A DNA stretch of 64,000 nt, from NCBI GenBank assembly GCA_036873135.1, contig JAPTYO010000011.1, forward strand, positions 17,432,747-17,496,746, given 5' to 3'. The stretch comes from Clarkia xantiana subsp. parviflora (Eukaryota; Streptophyta; Magnoliopsida; Myrtales; Onagraceae). The position numbers and the translations under genes were made by a program. The notes under the pieces are model-generated. The model saw only the letters and a program-made list of their open reading frames with translations, ran no database searches and was not told the origin of the DNA. Each line of letters opens with the position of its first letter. Position 1 is the first letter of the stretch. This document shows positions 22,210 to 32,459 of this stretch, piece after piece.

Positions 22210-23314
22210 CGTAACGTCTCATGTTCGACCACGCCACCATTCTCCCGAGCTACCACACACATGTATGATGTAGAGATACTTCTCAGTAATCTCCCGCTAC
22301 TATGTGTGTTTAGCTTTGCCACCATAATGTCGCATTCTGGTAAGATTCGCTCATTACCAGTCTATAGCTCACATGGTGTCGTGACAACCTATATTGTAGG
22401 AACAAAGTTCTACATGAGTGAAAGTCAACATCATATCATCCTAGAAGGAGATCGAATGTTGAGCTAAAGACATCATGTCTTAGATTATGTCTTAGAAGTG
22501 TATGATTTTGAAAGGATACTTTGTCAATCTTGTCGTTAAAGGCGTATAATCAGATAGTCACTTGACAGACAATATCCATTTTCACTGTATACTCATTTTC
22601 AAAGTTTTTGTCCACCTTTATATTGCATGTTAGGTTTTCACCTTGTGCAACAATTGATTCTTTGCGATATCGTAACAGCTTTAGTGGCATACTCATTCTC
22701 GTTTTAAATCAATGAGTAAAACCCGAAATGGGTCTTAAATGCAAATGAAAATTTATACCAAACAATAAATCATAAACACTTCATATTAAATTTTTACTTT
22801 GAATCGATGTGTCCCATCTATCGAGGAACTAGCGTGTACTGCGCAAATCACCAGCTATCACCCATGGTGAAATCGTTTCGTTTCCAATATTTAATTTAAT
22901 CGGTTTCGCACATGTTCATCATTACGATTTTAATTTCATATGGGTACTAACAAATAATGAATATGTAATATATCGCTCTCAGATTAGTAATGTATCGAAT
23001 ATTAATTATAAGTTCAAGCGGTTCAAAGTGAATAAAAAATATAATTGATACTCAATTCAAGCATTCATCACATACCCATAAATAAAGGTTCCCTCTTTTC
23101 GCGAGGAAATCTATAATCCAAGAGTATTTATTAATGAAAGAAACAATAGAATAGTTCAAGCAAGTAAGGATGGTTTCACAATCCAGTCCTTATTTATTCT
23201 GATGCAGTTCTCCACTCTACGCTCCTTCCTCTCCTCGGTCCTGTAATTCAAAAGGGGAAAATTGAATTACTCTCGAGGAAGTAGGAATTCAATGAGAACA
23301 TATGACTTTCGTAA
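22210..23314 (-). other. Deleted pol region of the copia element
   Basis: Where protease, the GAG-pre-integrase zinc motif and integrase should be, I find no matching motif (no HHCC zinc finger, no DDE core). The sequence is AT-rich with short frames only, so about 2-3 kb of coding sequence is lost or replaced. Confidence 0.55.
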
Positions 23315-24196
23315 TCAGCTCTCGGAACGTACCTTAGGAGGATTGGTACAGGCAGCAGCCAAGTGGTCTTTCACACCACACCTGAAACACGTTCGAGATT
23401 CCTCTCTACGTGCACGCTTTTTTTGCCTGTTCTTATCACCAGCTTGCTTAGGTTTGAAATTTCTTTGTGTGTTTGAACCAAGTAGCTTGTTAGCCTTCTT
23501 TTGAAGGTCTTTACCATTCCTCTTGCGCTTACCCTTTTGCACAGCTGGAGAGGATGACGCTACATGCATCTCAACTCTAGGCTTTTCAGCCTTGAGTCGA
23601 TCCTCCTCGAGCTCGAGATGGACTCCAACTTTCTCGAGCGTATCTAGATTAGTGGTATGGGTAAGGTGCATTTTCATGCTGTTCCAAGAGTCTGGTAAAG
23701 AGCGGATGACGCACTGGACTTTCTATTCTTCAGACAGAGTTTCCCCTGCCTCCTTAAGTTCAGCAAGCATATTTGACATTCTTCTTATATGCTCCTTCAT
23801 CGTATGCTTAGGATTCATCTCGACGTTTAACGACCGCTTCTGGACAGTGGTGTAAACACCAAACCCTGCTTTAAGACCGTCCCACAGTCCTTAGCAGACT
23901 CAAGGTGATCACACTCATATAGTATATCATCCTCTAGTAACGACATCAAGGCGGAACGAATCTTTAGGTCCTTAGCATTCCATTCGTCATAGAATGTCTT
24001 TTGTTCATACCGTGAGGTTTCCCTCGGGCCTAACATGTTTTTTAATCAAATGGTCCAAACCTTTCATTTCAGTTATCACCATCTTTGCTCGCTTATTCCA
24101 AATCTTATAATTGTTACCATTCAATCTCATCCCCATATTTATTTGGGAGATTTCATTGCTAATCACAGCCATTGATACTAACACATTGACAATCAT
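23315..24196 (-). pseudogene. copia gag (broken)
   Basis: Three minus-strand pieces in order. The N-terminal part has MRLNGNNYKIWNKRAKMVI (about 24130). The capsid core has YEQKTFYDEWNAKDLKIRSALMS (about 24000), typical of copia gag. A basic C-terminal part has the zinc knuckle C-F-R-C-G-V-K-D-H-L-A-A-A-C (CX2CX4HX4C, about 23350-23400). Frameshifts or stops separate them near 24030 and 23830-23680. Intact relatives form the virus-like particle and package element RNA. Confidence 0.85.
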
Positions 24197-24239
24197 GCAT
24201 AATCAGGAAGACAATAACATTTTGAAAGAATCGCATACA

Positions 24240-26061
24240 TCGGATATCTATGAGATAGAATGCGACAAATAATGATTCATCGGACATCTAACCTAAGCGA
24301 CCACCAGTAAACTGTGGGAAGGGAGTTGTGAAAGAGTTCACATTACCGCCGTCTCCTTTCTAATAGATCGATCTTTTTAAAAAGGTTTAACCGCATTTAC
24401 CGGAACTGGTGGTTTTAAAACACCTGATCTTGGCTTTCCCAATGCCCTTTTGAAAATGTTTCGAGGATTTCATATTTGTACACACAATTCTACTACACAA
24501 GCAAATCATCGTGTGCATATCACATTCACAAAACAAACCACTCATCATGCACACGCGTCATGCGTCTAATGTTCCGAGGAACTCATGCTAGCATATATAA
24601 TTCTACTACCCAAGTAAATTATCACATGCTTGTACATCCTCAACATTCATGCATACGCATCATGCGTGATCACGCCATATTAATCATGCCTATTTGGCGA
24701 CTGATTTTCGGTTTTAAAACATTTGGGGCTGACTTGCAATTCATGCTATAAATCAAATATGCGTACTTCTAGACATGAATCCTAGGCATTTGCAAAAATC
24801 ACAACATGTCTATCCTATAGCGCAACTCATTAATTGAAAATCAGGGCTCTAACCACAACATGTATTATCCAGCTAACTTGACACAGTCAAGGCGGTAGTT
24901 TTAATCATGTAATAATATCAATTAAATAGATATTGCAATTCAGCCCACTAAATGACTCAGTTCCAAAATCATGCATTTCCAAGATCCATCCCCATAATCG
25001 AAACTAGGCATCAGGTTTAATTAAAACGGGAAAATATTAAACATATGAGCGTTGTGTAGGTAATTTTAAAGTTCGAAGACATTGGGATTTTAATATTTGA
25101 CCATCCTATTTTATTAATTTACTCAGTTCGGTTCGGTCTGGTCAATTAGGTCTGGTTCGGTTCGGTCCGGTTCGACCAATCTGGTTCGGTTCAATAAGGT
25201 TCGGTTTAAAATATGAATTCGGTTCGGTTTCTTCATGCAAACCTGGTCGGTTCGACCCATTTTCGATAACCCGGTCCGACCCGTCCGGGTCGGACCAATT
25301 GAGAAAACCCGGCTAAGTTGATCCGTTCCGGTTTGGACATGTGGAACCCGACCCGATTTGGTTCGGTTGACCCGGTTCGATCCAGTTTGGGTTCCCTTGT
25401 TCTTCCGGGTCAGCCTGACCCGGGTGTGCATAATTGGACCGACCCATTACCCTATAGGGTTCGGCCGAATTAATTACTTGTCGGCGCAAATATATATATA
25501 TTTATTGTCAAGATTCTATATTAAGGATATAAATCAATCAACAGTATATATATACATTTTCTAAATCTTTAGGCAACTAATATCTATCAATATTATCTAT
25601 ATTCTAATATTGTGCTAAATATATTGATAGTTTTTATCCACAATTATCTTGTGAATCAAGCCCTTATTTTGACCTAATTCACCTGAGCAAAAATCTGGCC
25701 GAAATATTTGAGAAAATTTAAAGAAATTTTCGGTCACCATTAGGTTACTTGTGGACTAAGAAATTAAAAATTTCACCTTGAACACCTAAGGGAGGTTCGG
25801 CCGAAACACAAGAATTAGGGCTAGTAGTCAAATTTCAAGATCAAAAGTTATCAAGATCAATAATCCAAAGTTTGATTTTCACAAAAGTCACGTTTTTCTT
25901 GAATATCATGAACATCAAAATTTAAACATCATGAAATTTTCGGCCACCATGATTGTAAAAATTGAAAATTTAAAACCCCCATTTAAAATTGCCGCACCAT
26001 GTAATTCAAAAACACTAATTTTATCAAAATCATGAACTCCTAACACAAACTCTGATACCAC
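24240..26061 (-). other. copia 5' leader region with GGTTCGG-rich insert
   Basis: Non-coding stretch of 1.8 kb between gag and the right LTR. Most is AT-rich. About 25120-25440 is dominated by GGTTCGGTT / CCGGTTCGA-like repeats and may be a separate low-complexity insertion similar to that at 38640-39060; I see no clear target duplication. The primer binding site is at 26050-26060. Confidence 0.5.
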
Positions 26062-26659
26062 TGTAGAATTATAGGGGATAAATAATATGGAAACAAAACA
26101 AAATACGTTCAAGGTAACTAATTACGCAGCGGAATATGGTGCACATACCTACGACGCTTTTCGTAGTCCCATGATCACTGAGGGGAGTTTTCGATCCGCC
26201 AGACGGTTCCCGTAGAGGTTCTGGTTAAGGAAGTCATACGCGGATTGGTCTCCACAATAAAGCCTCTGTCGTTTCTTTAGCGGGGATGGATCACCGGAGT
26301 AAATTGCTCAACACATTTTAGCACCTCATTGGCTTACTATGTGGTTCGGCCGAACTATGTAGGTTTAGGGAGGAGGGATTTATTTTATCTCACCACAAAG
26401 GGAGAAGAGATTAGCAACTAATAAATCATATAACACTCCCTATTTATAGGAGGAGCGAAGTGGACAAAAGTTCACTTTGCCCTCACATCAAGTTCGGTCG
26501 GCCTTAGAGTGTGGGAGGCCCAAATTTTGGGCCTCTCATGTCAATTGGGATTTTAGGCCTAGCCCAAAATCCCTAATGTGACATTACCCAATTTTCTTAT
26601 GTACCAGACTCATATTAATGGGCTCCCAATTATGGCGGCCCAATCTCCAAATGCCAACA
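26062..26659 (-). repeat. copia 5' LTR
   Basis: Starts TGTAGAATTATAGG and ends ATGCCAACA in plus orientation. Adjoins the initiator-Met primer site at its left edge, as expected for the 5' LTR of a minus-strand element. Confidence 0.85.
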
Positions 26660-26664
26660 TGCTG

Positions 26665-27255
26665 GCCACCACCCACCACCACCCAAGGACCGGTCAGCAC
26701 CAATTGGGACCGGCCACCACCCCAAATGTTGGTGGTCGGCCCTAATTGGTAGTGACCACCCCAATCGGGGCCGACCACCACCAATTGGTGGTGGCTACAA
26801 CCCTAATCGGGGTTGGCCACCACCAATTGGGCCGCCGGCCCCAATTAGGGCCACGTTGTGCTCCAACTAAGCCCTCTGTGGCTCAAATGGAGCCATAGGG
26901 CTCCAGTTCGTGGCCCCTGGCTCCGATTGAGCCACTGAGGGCTCAATCGGAGCCCTCTCCGGCTCTGGTCGGGGCTCTATGGCTCCGACCGGAGCCACGG
27001 AGGGCTTAGTCGGAGCCCTCAGTGGCCCTAACCGGGGCATGCGGCCCCAATTAGTGGTGGCCGACCCCGATTAGGGTTGTAGCCTCCACCGATTGGTGGT
27101 GGGCCAGCCCCGATTGGGGTGGCCACAACTAATTTCGGCCGACCACCACCAATTGGGGTGGCTACCGGCCTCAATAGGTGGTGGCTGGTCATTGGGTGGT
27201 GGTGAGTGGTGGTTGGCGGCCTTAGGTGGTGGTGGGTAGTGACCGGCAGCATTGG
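26665..27255. repeat. GC-rich repetitive core of the Mutator-like element
   Basis: Dominated by CCACCACC / GGTGGTGG words, ACCAATTGGG palindromic words and GGCTCCGATTGAGCC-like inverted motifs. It resembles the core at 15345-15830 in composition and in the CTCCGA..CGGAGCC vocabulary, though it is a different TIR family. No coding function inferred. Confidence 0.65.
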
Positions 27256-27504
27256 GCGGTGACTGGAGCAAATAGTAAAGACTAAATTGTAAAAATTAAA
27301 TCTTAGGAAATATATATTTGAGGACTAAATTGAACAAAATAAAAGGATTTAACAGTCAAACTAATTGTTGACTAACTTAAACACAAAAATTATACAACTT
27401 CCTAAACAAATGGCACCAAAAGCCTACAACAATAAAATTATGGCATCAAAAGTTAACAGTGGTTAAACGTATGGCACCAAAAGACCCTTTAACCCTTATC
27501 AAAT

Positions 27505-27940
27505 AAGAAAAATGTTTGAAACTGAAACGGAAGTGAAACGAGTTTGAAATGAACTGAAATAATTACACCAAAATTAAATCTTTATGCATATACTTTCAAA
27601 TTTCCTTTTATAGACAATTTGTGATTTTAAATAAATGGTTATAATACCTAATTTTTAAATTTTAATAAAATAATAAATTTTGTATTTTACTTTAATATAT
27701 TCATTTTTTATTTGTATATATTTATTTTCAATATTAATGAAATACTTCTATATTTATTCTCGGCTTTTTTTAAATGTAAAATTGCAATTTTTATTTTCTC
27801 TAAATTAAATATGAGTTTGAATTCAATTCAAGGTCTCCACTATATGTGTGAACCCATACTAGGTTCTCCAAAAATATTATTGTGGTTTATATAGAATAAA
27901 AATTATTGGATTTTACTTACATAGCTCGATCTTCGTTAGC
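27505..27940. other. AT-rich spacer, nothing recognised
   Basis: Very AT-rich sequence between the Mutator-like element and a retrotransposon remnant. No gene or repeat structure recognised. Confidence 0.45.
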
Positions 27941-27949
27941 AGATCGCCT

Positions 27950-28900
27950 CTTCTTCATCTTGCTATTGCCTTTTGAGGTAACCTGCAGAAGGGGTAACCG
28001 GGTGTCGCCCGATGAATCCACTCTAACGCTCAAGTTAGTACCCCAAGTGATAGAGATAAAGTAATAGCGATAGAGTAGAGAAATAGTGACTAACCTTCAT
28101 CTGATGGAGATAATAGAGTATTTATAGAGATTCTTGCCCTTTAACCTAGAATAAGTCTTAATCCGGGATTAGGTTATCTTATTCCAAGATTGTGAACTAA
28201 ATATTCGGAGATATGCACAAAGTGACCTGGTGTTGGAGATGTATATGAGTATGCTCTTAAGTAATTATGTAGGAGGGTACATGCACTTGAGGGGGTAGGG
28301 TAAATGGATGAGGCGTACGCAGAGAAAAAGGGATAGGACGCCCCAGTAAGGTTTACCCATATGTTCGGGACCATTCGTGAGGAGTCTACGCATGGTCTGG
28401 GCTAGACTGGACACATCCTTGGATGTGTTAGTCGGCTTGGCGGACGGGACAGCATCCTCGGATGTTGTCTGATCCAGCCTAGGCCGGACGCATCTTTGGA
28501 TGCGTTAGGTCTAGGCTAGACCGATCGCTTTTTTAAAGGGGTGAATTTACCTCGGTACTTAGTCAATTTTTTACCCCTTTAAACACGTAGTTGGGTCGTT
28601 CTGTTATCATATCGATCCGTTAGTGTCATAATTTGGCATATATCCATTATTTTCCCCCAAGTCAAGTGGATGTTTTGCATTTACTTGACTTTTTGTTTTG
28701 GAGTGGGTAGGAGTTCAATTAGTCGATGTTGTATCTTGGTGTCTTTTACAATCCTTGGCAAGTGTGTGTAGGGAACAGTTTCCCTTTGCTTATTTAAGGA
28801 GGTAGTCATAGGCGAATGAATTCTAGCCATTGACGAATTCTTGATCGGATGGTAGAGAGAATATGTGGTTACTACTCCTCCCCTCTTCTTTGTAAATATA
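27950..28900 (-). mobile_element. Probable LTR remnant of a Tat-like element
   Basis: A minus-strand TATA-like box (complement of ATTTATAGAGATT, about 28118-28130) precedes a segment with GACGCTCAAGTTAGT-like words in plus orientation (28025-28045, ACGCTCAAGTTAGTA), a pattern I associate with plant Tat/Ogre LTRs. An antisense-ORF fragment follows at 29094, as in the complete arrangement at 1-5135. LTR borders were not found, so this is tentative. Confidence 0.35.
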
Positions 28901-29093
28901 AAAGTTGTTTCTCACTTTTCTTTTCTTTTCTTTTGCTTCCTTACAAGCTGCTATTCTTAGTTGTGCTTTGTCCTTTGCGGGGTGATTCACGTCCTTGATT
29001 TACCAGGCGAGAGGCTTCTGCTTCATTCAGTTTGTAAGGTAAGGATTTTTTTGTTTCCTTTTTCTTTCGTGTCTTCAAAGTTTCCTTTTTGGG

Positions 29094-29423
29094 GTGAACT
29101 ATGGGTGGAACCTTCTAGTCTTTCTCATTTACTTTCTTCCCCGGTGCATAAGTGCAACCTGCAACGATCTCAAGAGGAGGGAGTTTATTTTCTGTGTTGA
29201 GACTGCTCGGCCGGATGCATCTTATGAACCTCGTTACCCTGTTAGCCGTTGGAATCCTTTCGCACCTACTTTCCCTATGGACGGGGAGGCTATCATTTAC
29301 GTTGATCGAGTCTGTGTCGGCCTTCGCTTCACCTATTGCTCTGACCTTGTAGATGCGTGTCGCTATTATGGTATCGTACCTTGTCGACTTGCTCCAAGTG
29401 TTGTTAAGTCATGGGTGAGCTAA
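29094..29423 (+). pseudogene. Fragment of Tat antisense ORF domain
   Basis: A frame at 29094-29423 contains EPRYPVSRWNPFAPTFP and DGEAIIYVDRVCVGLRFTYC, with LVDACRYYGIVP after it. These align by eye with the corresponding blocks of the antisense ORFs at 1-4 kb and 8-10 kb (EGEIFVSTGQISAGIQFPFC, LVEMCAHYKTHP). It is far more diverged than those two are from each other. The reading ends in tandem repeats at 29470. Inference: a third, older lineage of the same gene, here on the plus strand because its host element lies on the minus strand (gag at 30206-30544). Confidence 0.55.
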
Positions 29424-29479
29424 CAGGTGATGTGCTACCTTAAAAAGTGGACTTATTCTCTGGTTAACTTTCAATGTTT

Positions 29480-30215
29480 ATTATTAGTTTTTCAATGTAA
29501 ACGCCTAGTCGAAAGTAGATGACTGAGTTGTTTCTAGTCGTTGAGAAGCTGTAGGTTGAAGAACCTTTTAACTTTTTAACCTCAACGAAAGATTTCTTAT
29601 CAGTTCTTCAATGTAGACGCCTAGTCGAAAGTAGATGACTAGTTTCTTTCTAGTCGTTTAGAAGTTGTAGGTTGAAGAACGTTTTAACTTTTTAACATCG
29701 ACGGCTGATTTCTTATCAGTTCTACAATGTAGACGCCTGACTGATTTGTTTCTAGTCGTCGAGAAGTTGTAGGTTGAAGAAATTTTTATCTTTTTCACAT
29801 CGACGACTGATTTATTATCAGTTCTTCAATGTAGACGCCTAGTCGAAAGTAGATAACTGCTTTCTTTCTAGTCGTCGAGAAGTTGTAGGTTGAAATTTTT
29901 TTAACTGTTTCACATCGTTGACTGATTTCTTATCAGTTATTTAATGTAGACGCCTAATCAAAAGTAGACGACTGATTTATGTAGACGCTTAGTCGAAAGT
30001 AGAAGTCTGACTTCTTTATAGTCGTCGAGAGGTTGTAGGTTGAAAAACCTTTTAACTATTTAACATCGACGATTGATTTCTTATAAGTTCTTCATGTACA
30101 CGACTATTCGAAAGTAGATGATTTCTTCTTTCTAGTTGTCGAGAAGTTGTAGGTTGAATAACCTTTTAATGTTTTAATATCGATGACTGGTTTCTTATCA
30201 GTTCTTCAATGAATT
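29480..30215. repeat. ~115-bp tandem repeat array, about 6.5 copies
   Basis: Each unit contains CAATGTAGACGCCTAGTCG, then AAAGTAGATGACTG, TTTCTAGTCGTCGAGAAGTT and a GGTTGAAGAACCTTTTAAC word. Unit starts lie at about 29488, 29606, 29723, 29823, 29937, 30089 and 30198; one unit is partly duplicated near 29978. It separates an antisense-ORF fragment from a gag fragment where pol would be expected. Confidence 0.85.
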
Positions 30216-30544
30216 TCATTTTTCAGTTCCTCCCATGAGTCTATGGAGTTGCTAGGTAATCCATAGAACCATGATAAGGCTTCTTCAGTGAGAGTAGTGG
30301 GGAAGAGTAATGTATAGCAGTCAGCTTCGGCACCTCTCCCTAAAAGAGAGGAGTTGTGCTTGACCGGGTCGCCTTCTCCCTTGTAGTTGTCAATTTTGCG
30401 GGCGTCAACCTCTGGCGGCACTCTGACAGAAAATAACCTCATAGATAAAGGGTGGGAGGATTGATCCTGCACTGTCGACATGCTCTTTTCTCCCTTCTTC
30501 CTTCTTTCAAGAAGCTCTTCAACTTGTTCCATCATGAATAACAT
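30206..30544 (-). pseudogene. Ty3/gypsy gag fragment
   Basis: Minus-strand frame with RVPPEVDARKIDNYKGEGDP, a CYTLLFPTTLTEEALSWFYGL block and LPSNSIDSWEEL. This is the central retrotransposon gag (capsid) domain pattern: F-PTTL---A--W---LP-nSI-sW-eL. No zinc knuckle or pol follows; the frame runs into the tandem array. Upstream on the minus strand is a leader and a probable primer site at about 30968-30987 next to an LTR. A remnant only. Confidence 0.75.
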
Positions 30545-30987
30545 TTGCTCTTTTATGCCGGATGGTTGACCAAAGCTGCTCTCTAAGCAACAGTTGGGGA
30601 TGGATTTCGCGTGCCCATTGTCTTGATGTTGGAAGTTGCTTCCTCAGAATGTAATACTTGAGGTGCAAGCTTCTTCATCGGTGGATTCAACCCAGCTTGT
30701 GCTTGAGTCCAAAAAGCAAAGAAAGCCGCCAACACCTCAGGAGACGGAACTATGGGTGTTGGCGTCTTCTCCGTGGTTGTCGGTGGCGAAGGTAATGAAG
30801 TTTGTTCTCAATTTGCCCCATTGTTTGTCTCTGACAGAGGTTCCAGCCTTTCCTCATCTTTGGTTTGATGAGAAATTTGAGGATTAGTCCCTAGTGGGAG
30901 AATTTCCTCAACTCCATTGATACGTTTTTCGCATTTTCTTTCAACGCCGCCATGACTTCTTGATCAGCTCCCACAGACGACGCCGAA

Positions 30988-31480
30988 TGTTGGATCAATG
31001 TCGTCTAGATAAACTTGGTTTGGGCTTCTCTTGGCCTTCGTCTCCGTGCCTTCGGGTCTGTTGGGCTCTTAGTAGACGCTAGCTCCTCCTGGTCACGGGT
31101 GTTTGGCGAAGACCTGAGAAAAGGGTGGGGATTGTGACCCTGATTCTACTCTGAAGCTTAACTTAGTATATGAATATCAGTTGTAGAGAAAGATGTAACG
31201 TAATGAATAATGATAAGTATTTTGCTATTTATAGAAGTTGGCAAACCGACTTTTGTGGCGGCTATCCTTCTATCTTATTGGTTACTTTAGGGCTGTGGCC
31301 ACCATTTATGATTGGAGGAGGAAGTAGGTGACGAGTCAGCTAGTGTCAAGCAGGTTGCCACATCACCTTGCCTTAAGAGGAAGGTTACATCAATGTTGAG
31401 CTCCATTCAACTGTTGTAATAGTTTAGGTTTAGGTTACATAGCTTGAATAGTGTAGGGATCTATTTGTACATTCTGTAAA
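30988..31480 (-). repeat. 5' LTR of a deleted gypsy element (partial)
   Basis: Begins TGTTGGATCAATGTCG in plus orientation. Immediately left is CCCACAGACGACGCCGAA, whose complement TTCGGCGTCGTCTGTGGG resembles the GGCGTCGTCTGTGGGA primer-site region of plant Tat elements. A minus-strand TATA-like box (complement of CTATTTATAG) lies near 31225-31236. The outer border is unclear and may be cut by the duplicated segment at 31491. Confidence 0.55.
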
Positions 31481-31490
31481 CTCTAGAGTT

Positions 31491-32388
31491 CTATAAATAC
31501 CTAGAGCTAAAACTACTGTAACCACTTTTACATACTAATGAAATCCTTCGTCTTTTTCGTATCTTCTTCTTACTCTCTCTCTCTTTCTCTGCTTGTTCAT
31601 CTTCTTTCTGAATCTGTGATCTTCATCTCCATTCCTTCATCGTCTCTTCTTAAAACAATATTAGTGACAAGTAGGTCGCCACATTACCTTCCCTTAAGAC
31701 GAAGGGTTTCCTTTTTGGTGTGAGTCGTCGACTTTTGGGGTGCCACTTTTTGACACGCAGTTGTCGACCTTTCACCTTTATTTTCTTGCAAAAGTTCTTA
31801 TACGTCGTCGACTTTATGTCCTCGATTTTAAGGTTCCTTTTTTGTGCTAGTCGAATCTGTGCTAGTCGACTTTGAATCTTATTTCAGGCAAGGCCTAACA
31901 GACTCTATCTCAGTTTGCATAGCTATTCTCCATTTTTCCTATAAATACCCGGAGCTAAAACTACTGTAACCACTTTTACATACTAATGAAATCCTTCGTC
32001 TTTTTCGTATCTTCTTCTTACTCTCTCTCTCTCTCTCTCTGCTTGTTCATCTTCTTTATGAATTTGTGATATTCATCTCCATACCTTCATCGTCTCTTCT
32101 TGAAACAATATCAGTGACAAGTAGGTCCCCACATTACCTTCCCTTAAGACGAAGGGTTTCCTTTTTGGTGGGAGTCGTCGACTTTTGGGGTGCCGCCTCT
32201 TGACACGCAGTTGTCGACCTTTCACCTTTATTTTCTTCCAAAGGTTCTTATACGTCGTCAACTTTATGTCCTCGATTTTAAGGTTCCTTTTTTGTGCTAG
32301 TCGAATCTGTGCTAGTCGACTTTGAATCTTATTTCAGGTAAGGCCTAACAGACTCTATCTCAGTTTGCATAGTTATTCTCCATTTTTC
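31491..32388 (+). repeat. 449-bp promoter-like segment duplicated in tandem
   Basis: Two near-identical copies, 31491-31939 and 31940-32388. Each begins CTATAAATACC, then AGAGCTAAAACTACTG, a CT-rich stretch, and ends CAGTTTGCATAG..TATTCTCC. The layout (TATA box, short leader, pyrimidine tract) resembles the R/U5 part of a copia LTR in plus orientation, opposite to the pol fragment on its right. The copies differ by only a few substitutions and the length of the CT run. Confidence 0.8.
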
Positions 32389-32459
32389 ACTTTCATTTGC
32401 CAGTGTGAAAATTTAAAAGATCACAATTAGAGAAAAAAGTAGTAATATGAAATGAAATC

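Larger units (their letters stand above)
18399..26659 (-). mobile_element. Ty1/copia retrotransposon (8.26 kb), internally deleted
   Basis: Direct LTRs of about 597 bp (18399-18994 and 26062-26659) bound a minus-strand element. The initiator-Met primer site (complement CTCTGATACCA, 26050-26060) adjoins the right LTR and a polypurine tract (complement ACTCCCACTC) adjoins the left LTR. Flanking 5-mers TGCCG and TGCTG differ at one base, as expected for an aged target duplication inside the Mutator-like element. Gag, an integrase-RT linker, reverse transcriptase and RNase H remnants are present in order, with stops. Protease and integrase are absent. Its mobility would depend on helper proteins. 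Confidence 0.88.
18147..27495. mobile_element. Mutator-like long-TIR element, interrupted by a copia retrotransposon
   Basis: The left arm (18147 to about 18390) is the inverted complement of the right arm (about 27255-27495) over roughly 240 bp, beginning GGGTTAAAGG and containing several TTTTGGTGCCAT motifs. Flanks are TTATCAAAA (18138-18146) and TTATCAAAT (27496-27504), a 9-bp duplication with one mismatch. Removing the copia insertion leaves about 1.1 kb with a GC-rich centre (26665-27255) and no transposase. Confidence 0.8.

Noticed and set aside
24476..24751. 91-codon plus-strand frame in the copia leader
   Set aside because: No domain, opposite to the element's coding strand, and within non-coding leader sequence.
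26050..26060. Possible tRNA-Met gene at the TGGTATCAGAG matches (also 7028 and 59587)
   Set aside because: Only the 3' end complement is present, with no cloverleaf; each sits next to an LTR, so these are primer binding sites.
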